Below are positions 45,340 to 53,639 of a stretch of 64,000 nucleotides of DNA, in pieces (positions within the stretch are counted from its first letter, which is position 1; every line of letters begins with the position of its first letter). The notes below the pieces were generated by a model that did no database searches, was not told the DNA's origin, and worked only from the letters and a program-made list of their open reading frames with translations. The position numbers and the translations under genes are program-made. Location: positions 62,001 to 126,000 of the forward strand of contig CAWBJY010000012.1 of the NCBI GenBank assembly GCA_963789215.1. The letters are read 5' to 3'. The stretch is from Phormidesmis sp963789215 (GTDB lineage: Bacteria; Cyanobacteriota; Cyanobacteriia; Phormidesmidales; Phormidesmidaceae).

Positions 45340-45975
45340 CCTAGTCAAGCCTGTTCTTAAGCTCATTCGCCGCGTTCCTTTCACGCTGGTTATGCTGCTA
45401 GGCATTGGCAGTGCGGGCTTTATCACGGGGACCAATAAAGGAGATTTAGATCCTGCGATCGCACAGCGCTGGGGGTTTGCCCTGCACGATTTGTGGCAGG
45501 GCATCTGGTATTCGCTAGTTACCGAAGTGTGGTTTACTCATCAGCCCTTTATGTTTTGGGGCATTTTAACCTTTGTTGTTTTCTCTATTGGCGTTTACGA
45601 ATGGCGAGCCGGCACGAAGCGAGCAGGCTCGCTGTACTGGACAACTGATATTGGCGGCACGCTCATTCTCACCTTTACTTTTGTGCTGCCGCTATATTTA
45701 CTTCATACGGAGCTAGGGCAGGCACTTGCTTTTGCCGATGATGTGGGCATGTCGGGCGGTGGGTTTGGCTGTGTCGGTGGGTGGGTTCATCGGCTGGCTG
45801 TACCCGTGCGGCGCTGGGCTTTTGCGGGCGTCATGGTATACCTGGTGCTCCATCTGGTTTTAGTGTTCGATCTGTCCTCAGATGTGCTGCATATCATCAC
45901 GTTTTGTTCGGGCTTTTGGCTGGATGGTTGTTGGCGCGATCGCACTCAAAAACGTCTGTAAACACCAGTCTATAA
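45332..45975 (+). pseudogene. Rhomboid-like membrane protein, frameshifted near the C-terminus
   Basis: A five-to-six-helix membrane protein. It has DDVGMSGGGFGCVGGW, resembling the GxSG of a rhomboid active-site helix, and DLSSDVLHII in the last helix, where a rhomboid would have its catalytic His. The frame stops at 45961 with an unlikely tail. With one extra T in the TTTT run at 45902-45905 it would read LHIITFLFGLLAGWLLARSH and stop at 45975. The GTG at 45332 follows GGGAG with good spacing and overlaps the permease gene. Protease activity is uncertain. Confidence 0.55.
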
Positions 45976-46067
45976 ACATCATAAAACAACAACAACGAGC
46001 ATAAACACATTCGACAGCAATTATTCAATAACAATTATTCTTCAATAACAATTGTCATTCTCAAGTC

Positions 46068-47816
46068 ATGGCTCCACTGATCAATCAAATTTTTAAACGG
46101 TTCAAGATAGTCCGTCAGCCCCAGCGCATCGCGGTTTTTGAAGCGGCCATTATTGGCTTATTTTCGGGGCTATCGGCGGTGCTGCTGAAGTGGGGAGTCG
46201 GCTGGATCGGCACCTGGCGCGTTCATGCGGCTGAGGCGTTTCCGGCCTGGGTAGTGCTGCCCCTAATTGGCCTAGTAGGCGGCGGGCTTTCGGGCTGGGT
46301 GGTGGCGGCTTTTGCGCCAGAAGCAACTGGGAGCGGCATTCCGCAGGTTAAGGCAGTGCTGGCCAAAGTCCCCATGCTGCTGAATTTGCGGGTCGCGGTG
46401 GTTAAGTTAGTCAGCGGCGTGCTAACGCTTGGCTCGGGGATGGCACTCGGACGAGAAGGGCCAACCGTACAGGTAGGAGCCGCGTTAGCCGCCCAGTTTA
46501 GCCGCTGGTTTCCGACCGCGCCCAATCAGCGACGACAGCTCATTGCCGCCGGTGCGGGTGCAGGCTTGGCGGCGTCTTTTAATGCGCCGATGGCGGGCGT
46601 CTTTTTTATTATTGAAGAGTTGCTAAAAGATTTTTCGAGTGCGACGTTGGGCACCGCAGTGCTGGCAGCGTTTGTAGGTGCGGTGGTGGCCCGGTTGTTG
46701 GGTGCTCACGGCCTGGACGTAAACCTGTTGGACAATGCGCCGGTTACCGATTTTTCAGCCGCTGAGATCCCGCTTTATATTCTGTTGGGAATCATAGCCG
46801 GTGTCATTGGCTCGGTGTTTAATCAAGGCATATTAGCGAGCTTAAGCTTCAATCGCGATCGCCTAAACTGGCCACTGCCTTTTCGCGTGGGCTTAGCGGG
46901 ATTAGTTTCTGGCTTGATAGTTGCGATGCTGCCAGTTGCTTTTCGCGATGGCAGCGGCCTGCGAGAAATTGTAAGTACCGGACAGGCGAGCTGGCAGCTA
47001 GCGGCGATCGCCTTAGTAGCCCAGTTTTTTCTCACCTTAATCGCCTACGGATCGGGTGCGCCCGGCGGTCTATTTGCGCCCGTGCTCATTATGGGCGCCG
47101 CGCTCGGCTCGCTCATGGGCAGCGCCGCCCATTTGTTGTTTCACGTTAGTTCGCCGGTTACCTATGCGCTCTCGGGCATGGGCATTTTGTTTAGCGCGGT
47201 GGTGCGCGTCCCGATCACCGGCATTGTCATTATCTTCGAGATGACCTCAGACTTCAATTTGGTACTGCCTTTAATGGTGGGTTCTATCACGGCCTATCTC
47301 ACCGGAGAACTGATCTCGCCAGGTTCGCTCTACGACCGGCTGCTCGAATGGCGCGGTATCCGTCTAGAAGAAAGTGCGCCTTCTAAATGGTCTTTAGCGG
47401 GCATTCGCGCGGGCGATATTATGCAAAAGCAGGTCGAAGTGATTGAGGCTAGCATGGGTTTAGGTGACGTTATCAAAACGTTTTACCGCTCTAGTCATCA
47501 GGGCTTTCCGGTAGTAGCCGAGGGGCAGGTCGTTGGCATGATTAACCAGCGAGATCTCAGTGAGCTAGCCCAGCGGATGCAGGCCACTCAGCACAGTGAG
47601 GCAGAGCTTGCTAGCGATCGCAGTATTGGAGAACTCATCGATTCGTCGCCGATTACGGCCAGCCCCGATATTTCTCTAATTAAGGTGCTTTCCCTACTCG
47701 ATCAACATCAGCTCAACCGGCTGCCCATCGTACAAGATCAACAGCTCATTGGCATTATTACCCGCAGCGATGTGATCAGAATAGAAGTAGAGCAATTGGC
47801 CGAAAAAGAGATTTAA
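46068..47816 (+). CDS. ClC-family chloride channel/antiporter with CBS domains
   Basis: A ClC protein with filter motifs GSGIPQVKAVL, GREGPTVQVGA (gating Glu) and GSGAPGGLFAPVL, over roughly 420 residues of membrane domain. Two CBS domains follow (about residues 450-575: DIMQKQVEVIEASMGLGD and ITASPDISLIKVLSLLDQH). Whether it is a channel or a chloride/proton antiporter cannot be decided here. Short TTCAATAACAATT repeats lie just upstream (45990-46062). Confidence 0.88.
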   Translation: MAPLINQIFKRFKIVRQPQRIAVFEAAIIGLFSGLSAVLLKWGVGWIGTWRVHAAEAFPAWVVLPLIGLVGGGLSGWVVAAFAPEATGSGIPQVKAVLAKVPMLLNLRVAVVKLVSGVLTLGSGMALGREGPTVQVGAALAAQFSRWFPTAPNQRRQLIAAGAGAGLAASFNAPMAGVFFIIEELLKDFSSATLGTAVLAAFVGAVVARLLGAHGLDVNLLDNAPVTDFSAAEIPLYILLGIIAGVIGSVFNQGILASLSFNRDRLNWPLPFRVGLAGLVSGLIVAMLPVAFRDGSGLREIVSTGQASWQLAAIALVAQFFLTLIAYGSGAPGGLFAPVLIMGAALGSLMGSAAHLLFHVSSPVTYALSGMGILFSAVVRVPITGIVIIFEMTSDFNLVLPLMVGSITAYLTGELISPGSLYDRLLEWRGIRLEESAPSKWSLAGIRAGDIMQKQVEVIEASMGLGDVIKTFYRSSHQGFPVVAEGQVVGMINQRDLSELAQRMQATQHSEAELASDRSIGELIDSSPITASPDISLIKVLSLLDQHQLNRLPIVQDQQLIGIITRSDVIRIEVEQLAEKEI

Positions 47817-47819
47817 CTA

Positions 47820-48626
47820 CTAACGACTTGGATCTGATTCTGTTGCTCTAATTTGGTCTTTGCGAGTCACCGTTAAATAGCCAATCAAAAGCGCAATAAC
47901 GGTGAGAAAGATGATGCTAGTGCCGGTTGTTCCAAAGCCAAAACCGCCGTTTTTAGTCGGCTGTGAGAGCAAGTCGCCAAAAGAAGCGCCCAGGGGCCGC
48001 GTTAGGATATAGGCGAGCCAGAAGGCTAGGATTTCGTTTAGGCCAGCGTAGAAGTGGGCAGCGGCGATGAGGGCGATCGCCCCGCCAAACACCAGCGCCG
48101 ATTGAAAGTAACCCAATCCAGAAGCCTCTGCCAAAAAGTCTCCTGCCGCCGTACCCAGCGCGAACGTGACAAAAATAGCGGCCCAATAAAAAGTCTCGCG
48201 CTTCGCCGTTTGAATAGAGTGCATGGCCAGCGATTTTTCACTGGCATACCAGGCAGCAAACACAACAGCTAGCAAAATGCTAAAACCAACAGTCGCAGAT
48301 ATCAGCGTCACGCCCCAGTCATCTACCATCAAATCGGTTACTAGCGTTCCGACAATGCTGAGCAGTACAACAACTGTCCAGTAGCTAAGTGGAATGTAGC
48401 GCTTAAGCCTAAACTGATTGGCCAATGCCATAGCTAAGAAAACGCTCATGATCAGTGAGGTCATCAACAGCCCGAGCTTTAGGTTAAAAGCTAGAAAGTC
48501 TGCGCCCGTTTCGCCTACGGTGGTCGCCATCATTTTGATAATCCAGAAGTAGAGCGTCACAGCAGGCACTCTTACTAGGGCCTTTTTGACCCCATCGTTA
48601 GCAAAGGGACTCGAGATATTTTGCAT
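47820..48626 (-). CDS. COG4705 membrane protein, first copy
   Basis: An integral membrane protein built from a four-fold repeat of an acidic GETxxDF-type motif: ATTVGETGADFL, GTLVTDLMVDDWG, GTAAGDFLAEASGLG and GASFGDLLSQPT. These conserved Asp/Glu/Gly groups suggest ion handling, but no function is established. It lies 67 bp downstream of a paralogue on the same strand and is probably co-transcribed with it. Confidence 0.75.
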   Translation of the reverse strand: MQNISSPFANDGVKKALVRVPAVTLYFWIIKMMATTVGETGADFLAFNLKLGLLMTSLIMSVFLAMALANQFRLKRYIPLSYWTVVVLLSIVGTLVTDLMVDDWGVTLISATVGFSILLAVVFAAWYASEKSLAMHSIQTAKRETFYWAAIFVTFALGTAAGDFLAEASGLGYFQSALVFGGAIALIAAAHFYAGLNEILAFWLAYILTRPLGASFGDLLSQPTKNGGFGFGTTGTSIIFLTVIALLIGYLTVTRKDQIRATESDPSR

Positions 48627-48693
48627 GGGTTCGCCTATAGGGAGTGATGTGGATAAGTGCTGTTGAGGTTGAAATTAGCGTTGGATTTTAGGG

Positions 48694-49467
48694 CTAAACA
48701 ATGTTATTGCTAGCATGTTCTTTATGACGTTCTGCCATCTGTTTTTTCTCTTCTTGTTTCATTGAGAAGAATAAAATGACCGATAGGAGCGCTAGCGTGA
48801 TCAAAGAAGCAGTCCCTCTAGATATCGCCAAACCGCCCTTATCTACAGATTTAGTCAAGAAGTCGCCAAACGTCGCACCGAAGGGGCGGGTGAAAACAAA
48901 CGCAATCCAGAACAGCAAAACCTCGTTGATTTTGGTCGCATAGTGAAGGGCGACCACCGCGCCGATAATGCTAGCGGTGACGATAGCGCCCTGTATGTAG
49001 CTCAGCCCGGCGTTATCGACTAAAAAGTCGCCAAAGGCGGTGCCCAAGCTATTGGAGAAGACAACGGCCATCCAGTAGGTGGTTTCGGCATCCCGCCGGA
49101 CGATAGGGTAAACGCTGAGATCGCGATCGCGGTAATACCAAAAAGTCAGCGTTGCTAGCAAACAGGTCACTAAAATGAGAGAACCCACCGCGTAGCCCAG
49201 TCCAAGCGAGCGATCCATTAAGTCTGAGACTTCGGTTCCGGCTGTAGTTGTCGCCACGATAGCCGTCCAATAAAGCACCGCGCGGTATCGGTCGGCGCTA
49301 ATTTGAGAGAATAAAATGATGGCTAACAGCACAATCGTAACGCCAAACCCAACGTAGTAACCCAGGTTAAGCCCTTGCGAAATAAAGTCACCTGCGGTTT
49401 CGCCGAGCGTAGTGGCGAGAATCTTCATTATCCAGAAAAATATCGTAACTTCTGCGACCTTGTTCAT
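48694..49467 (-). CDS. COG4705 membrane protein, second copy
   Basis: A paralogue of the preceding protein with the same repeated motif: ATTLGETAGDFI, GTEVSDLMDRSLGLG, GTAFGDFLVDNAGLS and GATFGDFLTKSVDKG. The ATG at 49467 follows GGAGAG and is preferred to the longer frame (to 49536). A TATATT hexamer at 49516-49521 and a CTTGTC-N5-CTTGAC box at 49532-49548 upstream suggest a regulated promoter shared with the neighbouring region's genes. Confidence 0.78.
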   Translation of the reverse strand: MNKVAEVTIFFWIMKILATTLGETAGDFISQGLNLGYYVGFGVTIVLLAIILFSQISADRYRAVLYWTAIVATTTAGTEVSDLMDRSLGLGYAVGSLILVTCLLATLTFWYYRDRDLSVYPIVRRDAETTYWMAVVFSNSLGTAFGDFLVDNAGLSYIQGAIVTASIIGAVVALHYATKINEVLLFWIAFVFTRPFGATFGDFLTKSVDKGGLAISRGTASLITLALLSVILFFSMKQEEKKQMAERHKEHASNNIV

Positions 49468-49531
49468 GCATCTCTCCAAGAGCGATAAGATAGGGGGACG
49501 TTGGTGAATGAGACAAATATATAGACTAATA

Positions 49532-49548
49532 GTCAAGAACTCGACAAG
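49532..49548 (-). promoter_or_regulatory. Tandem-hexamer box A, upstream of COG4705
   Basis: On the minus strand this reads CTTGTC-GAGTT-CTTGAC, two half-sites 11 bp apart. Exactly 10 bp further toward the gene lies TATATT (49516-49521), 49 bp before the start codon at 49467. This matches the layout of PmrA/PhoP-type activated promoters. Confidence 0.6.
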
Positions 49549-49709
49549 GCTAGAAAATTTGAGGAAAGCCGGTATCTAGAGATGCTATAGGCTGCTTGTT
49601 GGGTGTTTGGGCAGTCTTAAGAATTTTAGGCAGCAAGAGACAAAGCTGGTGCCGGTGATATTTTTGCGGCTGGCCTAGATTTTGTTCTATATTCTTTATG
49701 ATAGAAAGC

Positions 49710-49726
49710 GTCAAGAACTCGTCAAG
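49710..49726. promoter_or_regulatory. Tandem-hexamer box B, in the COG4705/dedA divergent region
   Basis: GTCAAG-AACTC-GTCAAG on the plus strand (CTTGAC-GAGTT-CTTGAC on the minus strand) is the most perfect copy of the box. It is 190 bp before the dedA start and 240 bp before the COG4705 start. No TATATT follows at the 10-bp distance. Confidence 0.6.
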
Positions 49727-49773
49727 ATTTTAAGATTGCAAAAATGCTGGCGTTTTAGCTGCCAAACGGTGAC

Positions 49774-49801
49774 TATAATATTTTTCATATAATATTTTTC
49801 A
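49774..49801. repeat. 14-bp tandem repeat, two copies
   Basis: TATAATATTTTTCA occurs twice in a row (49774-49787 and 49788-49801), about 115 bp before dedA. The AT-rich copies could also contain a -10 element. Confidence 0.8.
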
Positions 49802-49916
49802 GAAGCGGAATTTTGCTTTATCCGCCTTAAGAACCAAAGCCTTCCAAGCTATTCATTAACTACTCTGCTCCTATCCCTTAATTCTTATCCCTTACAGCGT
49901 ATCAACGTAAACTTGA

Positions 49917-50510
49917 ATGAATACTGACCTGCCTACTTTAATTCAGTCGATTGGCTACTTGGGCGTTTGGGGCATCATTTTCGCAGAATCCGGACTGTTA
50001 ATCGGTTTCTTTTTGCCGGGAGACAGTCTGTTGTTTACCGCTGGCTTTTTGGCCTCTCAGCACTTGCTCAATGTTTGGCTACTAATTGCCGGCGCGGCGG
50101 TATGTGCGATCGCGGGTGATAGCGTCGGTTACTACACCGGGCATCGCTTTGGGCGGCGGCTCTTTCGTCGTCAAGACTCTCGCTTCTTCCACAAAGACCA
50201 TTTAGTTAAGGCGCAAAAGTTCTACGACCTTCACGGTGGTAAGGCAGTTGTGCTAGCCCGGTTTATGCCCATTATTCGAACATTTGCACCGATTACCGCC
50301 GGCATGGGCAAAATGCACTACCCTACCTTTTTTACTTACAACGTCGCCGGGGGCCTGTCTTGGACGCTAGGGCTAACGCTGCTTGGCTACTTCTTAGGCA
50401 GCGTCATTCCTGATGTAGATCGTTACCTGCTGCCTATTGTGCTGGCAATAGTTGTTATTTCCCTCCTACCTTCTGCTTTTCACCTGTGGCAAGAGAACCG
50501 TCGCCGGTAG
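49917..50510 (+). CDS. DedA-family membrane protein
   Basis: A VTT/DedA-fold protein, a group involved in lipid flipping and membrane homeostasis. Landmarks are FAESGLLIGFFLPGDSLLF, AGDSVGYYTGHRFGRRLF, and ARFMPIIRTFAPITAGMGKM followed by FFTYNVAGGLSWT. Length (197 residues) is typical. It is followed by a histidine kinase on the opposite strand and preceded by box B. Confidence 0.85.
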   Translation: MNTDLPTLIQSIGYLGVWGIIFAESGLLIGFFLPGDSLLFTAGFLASQHLLNVWLLIAGAAVCAIAGDSVGYYTGHRFGRRLFRRQDSRFFHKDHLVKAQKFYDLHGGKAVVLARFMPIIRTFAPITAGMGKMHYPTFFTYNVAGGLSWTLGLTLLGYFLGSVIPDVDRYLLPIVLAIVVISLLPSAFHLWQENRRR

Positions 50511-50518
50511 TGCGATCG

Positions 50519-51766
50519 CTACGTCCGGAGAAAAATTGGCAAAGTTACAGTAAAGCAGCTGCCAATATCTGGCGTGCTCGTTACCTCAATACGACCGCCA
50601 TGGCTTTGAACAATTGCCCGCGTAATTGCTAGACCCAGCCCAGCGCCCTCATCGTCGTAACTACGCGCTCGATCCGCTCGCCAAAATCGCTCAAAAATGT
50701 TCTCCAAGTTTTCTTTAGCAATGCCTATCCCGGTATCTTTCACCATCACCTGCACCTGATGGTTCATTTGCCTTGCTCCAACGCTAATCTTGCCGCCGGG
50801 TGGCGTATAGCGAATCGCATTTTGAATCAGATTGGTAAAAGCTCTCATCAGGCTAGTCGAGTCGCCCTGTACCCACAGCTCGGGGGTCACTTCAGCCGCT
50901 AGCTCAATACTTTTTTCTGCGGCTTGGGTATAGTAAAGCTGCACCAAGTCTTTGAGTAAAGCTGTCAGGTTCAGCGGCGCTAGCTGCATGGGTAACACCC
51001 TATCTGTTCTCGCTAGCAACAACAGATCTTCGGTTAAGCTTCTCATCTGCTCAGATGCGCTCAGCATTGCTAGCATCGCATCTCGGTCGTCCGCTCGCAT
51101 TCCTTCTGAATACTTCAAAGACACTTCCGCGTTGCTAGAAATCGCCATCAGCGGGCTGCGCAGCTCGTGAGAAGCATCCGCCGTAAACTGCTTTAGCCGC
51201 CAAAAGCTTTCTTCAATTGGCTGCATTGCCTGCCGGTTGAGCCAAAAAATACCGGCGCTGCCTAAAACGGTCGCAGCGATCGCACCTACGCCCAAACCCA
51301 AGTCAAGCTGAAGCACCGTTTCATCAAACTCCTCCATCGGCTCGCCCACTCTCACGTAGCCAATTTGCTCTCCTGTTTCTTCACCAATAATCGGCAACGT
51401 GATGTAGTGGATGCGGGACTCTCCTTCCCCGACAAAGCTGGCAGTCGCTTGTTTATCCAACGGCGTCTTTGGGAAAAATTCACCCATTCTTCCTACTGAG
51501 TTTCCCTGTAGATCAAACCACTCAAAGGACTGATGCTCGTTGAATAATGTTCGAGCCAAGAATTCGTCTTCTACTTTAAGACGGCCACTCTCATCTAGTT
51601 CAGCTTCTGCGACGATGCCTTGCCCGCCGGCAATGAGTCGCTCACTCATCTGTTGTTTTAGATTTTGCACAAACACCAGTCGCAGAGCGATCGCCGCGCC
51701 AGATAATACCAGAGCAAACACCAGCAAGTTATTCAGTAGTAGGCGGGTACGGATCTGCTGAAACAT
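50519..51766 (-). CDS. Orphan sensor histidine kinase
   Basis: A membrane-bound two-component kinase. It has an N-terminal helix (LLNNLLVFALVLSGAAIALR), a periplasmic sensor domain (about residues 30-155), a second helix, then the HisKA dimerisation domain with the phospho-accepting His in SHELRSPLMAISSNAEVSL. The ATP-binding domain follows: NLIQNAIRYTPPGGKIS (N box), VKDTGIGIAKENLENIFERF (G1/F boxes) and GAGLGLAIT (G2). No response regulator gene is adjacent; PAP2 lies upstream and DedA downstream. The signal it senses is unknown. Confidence 0.85.
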   Translation of the reverse strand: MFQQIRTRLLLNNLLVFALVLSGAAIALRLVFVQNLKQQMSERLIAGGQGIVAEAELDESGRLKVEDEFLARTLFNEHQSFEWFDLQGNSVGRMGEFFPKTPLDKQATASFVGEGESRIHYITLPIIGEETGEQIGYVRVGEPMEEFDETVLQLDLGLGVGAIAATVLGSAGIFWLNRQAMQPIEESFWRLKQFTADASHELRSPLMAISSNAEVSLKYSEGMRADDRDAMLAMLSASEQMRSLTEDLLLLARTDRVLPMQLAPLNLTALLKDLVQLYYTQAAEKSIELAAEVTPELWVQGDSTSLMRAFTNLIQNAIRYTPPGGKISVGARQMNHQVQVMVKDTGIGIAKENLENIFERFWRADRARSYDDEGAGLGLAITRAIVQSHGGRIEVTSTPDIGSCFTVTLPIFLRT

Positions 51767-51796
51767 AGCGCAGTGCTTGGGGTACAGGTTCGAGCA

Positions 51797-51816
51797 GTCA
51801 AGGTCGAGCAGTCAAG
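51797..51816 (-). promoter_or_regulatory. CTTGAC pair before the kinase gene (box D, divergent spacing)
   Basis: CTTGAC occurs twice on the minus strand, 14 bp apart, inside a tandem duplication of TCGAGCAGTCAAGG, 31 bp upstream of the kinase start. The spacing differs from the 11-bp boxes elsewhere, so this copy is doubtful. Confidence 0.35.
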
Positions 51817-51823
51817 GTCGTAG

Positions 51824-52546
51824 CTAGCGGCTTGAGCCTGCTTTGACGGCGCGACCCGTTTTCGCTTGCTGTAGCCGCAGCAGCGCAATGCAAACGCTAA
51901 TCCAGAGAAAGCCAATTCCATAGCCAGCGATCACATCGGTAGGCCAATGAACGCCCAAGTATAGCCGACTAAATCCAATCGCAACAATCAATCCGGCAGC
52001 AATCCAGTAAAAAGCCTTGGCATATTGGGGATAGATAGACGCCAAAATATAAGACAAAAAGCCATACAGCACCATAGAGCCTAAAGCGTGGCCGCTAGGA
52101 TAGCTAAACGTCTTTTCCGATATCAAGCGCGGCCATAGTTCGGGGCGCGGCTTGCTAAAAGCTAGCTTCAAAACATCGCTTAAAACGGCACCGCCTACAG
52201 CGTTCAGCGCAAAAAAACCAGCTTCTAGACGATAGCGTTTCCACCATAAAAATCCGAAGAAAACCAGGGTCAGCGGCACCACCGTTATCGGATTGCCAAT
52301 GCGCGTGATGCTAGTCATCAGGGTATCTAGCAATGGATTTGCAAGCTGATGAATATGCAGCAGAATGGATTTATCAAAGGCAAACGCTTCTTTTTCTAAG
52401 ACTTCTTCAGATAGCTCGGCCAACAGGTAAAGCGTCAGGATACAAACCCCTAGCCACAAAAGCCCCAAAAAAGTAACGAATGACGTAATTTGAGGGTTTA
52501 CCTTCTGTGTCCAAATATCGAAAAGTCGGTAGAAAGCTTTTTGCAT
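51824..52546 (-). CDS. PAP2-family membrane phosphatase
   Basis: A type 2 phosphatidic acid phosphatase-like protein with the three phosphatase motifs: KPRPELWPRL (C1), PSGHALGSM (C2, catalytic His) and SRLYLGVHWPTDVIAGYGIG (C3). Such enzymes dephosphorylate phosphatidate, undecaprenyl diphosphate or other lipid phosphates. The frame continues upstream to a GTG at 52588, but a TATATT hexamer (52578-52583) lies inside that extension, so the ATG at 52546 is the better start. It lies 58 bp before the histidine kinase gene on the same strand and is probably co-transcribed. Confidence 0.82.
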   Translation of the reverse strand: MQKAFYRLFDIWTQKVNPQITSFVTFLGLLWLGVCILTLYLLAELSEEVLEKEAFAFDKSILLHIHQLANPLLDTLMTSITRIGNPITVVPLTLVFFGFLWWKRYRLEAGFFALNAVGGAVLSDVLKLAFSKPRPELWPRLISEKTFSYPSGHALGSMVLYGFLSYILASIYPQYAKAFYWIAAGLIVAIGFSRLYLGVHWPTDVIAGYGIGFLWISVCIALLRLQQAKTGRAVKAGSSR

Positions 52547-52593
52547 AGTAGGAAAAACACTAGGAACGAGCGTTTCCAATATAGGCACAAACT

Positions 52594-52610
52594 GTCAAGA
52601 ACTCGGCACG
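52594..52610 (-). promoter_or_regulatory. Tandem-hexamer box C, upstream of PAP2
   Basis: On the minus strand it reads CGTGCC-GAGTT-CTTGAC. The TATATT hexamer (52578-52583) starts exactly 10 bp after it, the same geometry as box A. The predicted transcript would begin about 25 bases before the PAP2 ATG at 52546. Confidence 0.6.
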
Positions 52611-52707
52611 ATTGGTCTTTTGCTTCCCAACGTTTTGCTTTGCTCCATCAGTATTCCATCAATATATGATGGCTACGGAATATGGCTACGGAATATGGCT
52701 ACGGAAT

Positions 52708-53460
52708 TTAAACGGGTAGCTTTGGAAACTTGAACTTCCGAGAAGACGTATTTTTAGATTTGGGCTGTCGCCATCGCGTCAACGCCTGGTCGACATAGCT
52801 GAAAATAACTGGAACCACTACCAGCGTGAGCAGCGTGGAGGTAATCAGCCCGCCAATCACTGCGATCGCCATCGGGCTTCTAGTTTCCGAACCTGCACCA
52901 AGTTCCAGCGCAATCGTGGTCATCAAAATGGGGCGCAGTCTGGCCACGCCAGATTCCACCACGGCGCGGTAGGTTGGCTTCCCTTCGTGGCGGTGAATTA
53001 GGGCATAGTCCACCAGCAAAATAGCGTCTTTAGACACCAGGTTCAGCAGCAGCACGACGCCAATAATGGCGAATAATCCCAGCTCCTTGCGCGTCACTAG
53101 CAGCCCTAGCAAGGCTCCCCCAATCGAAAACGGCAGCGCGGCCATAATCGTTAGCGGATGAAGAAAGTTTTTGAATAGCAGGGTTAAAACAACGTAGATA
53201 AACAAAACGGCGGCCAGCATATCCAAGGCAAAATTACCAAAAATCTCACCGAGAATCTTAGCGTTGCCGGTGTCTTCTTGTTTGATATTAAAGGCGCTAA
53301 GCTGTTCGTTCATCTGCGAAACCGTAATGCCTAGCGCGTCGAGCGAGGTCGGATTAAGCGTCACGTTAATCTCTCTATCGACGCCGCCAATCCGCTGAAT
53401 TTGCGAAACGCCCGGCACCGACAGCAAAGCGCGGCTAACGTCTTAATCCACGCCGACCAG
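52708..53460 (-). pseudogene. Remnant of an RND-family efflux transporter
   Basis: It has parts of an AcrB-type protein: VSQIQRIGGVDREINVTLN, then the C-terminal membrane half LFIYVVLTLLFKNFLHPLT, GLLVTRKELGLFAIIGVVLL (motif region), KDAILLVDYALIHR and ALELGAGSETRSPMAIAVIG. The full N-terminal half and the second periplasmic domain are missing, with AFNIKQEDTG joined directly to KILGEIFG. A TAA stop (53443-53445) precedes DVSRALLSVPGV, and TTIALELG lacks the MIAGMLPI segment. It cannot make a working pump. Confidence 0.8.
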
Positions 53461-53639
53461 GCTGTTGCTTGCTGATCATGCCTTCATCATAAATCTGGCG
53501 ATCGCAGGTGTTGTTTCATCTAAGTGGCCGTTAAATGTCATTTCTGTGACAGATTTCTCTATAGACCAAAAGGCGGTAGACAGCGCGTTTTTGATCGAGA
53601 TACAATGCTATTCGTCAGCCGTTCTTCTTAGAGAATCAT

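Noticed and set aside
51797..51816. Box D as a true member of the tandem-hexamer motif
   Set aside because: Half-sites are 14 bp apart and lie in a simple tandem duplication, with no TATATT at the right distance; listed only as doubtful.
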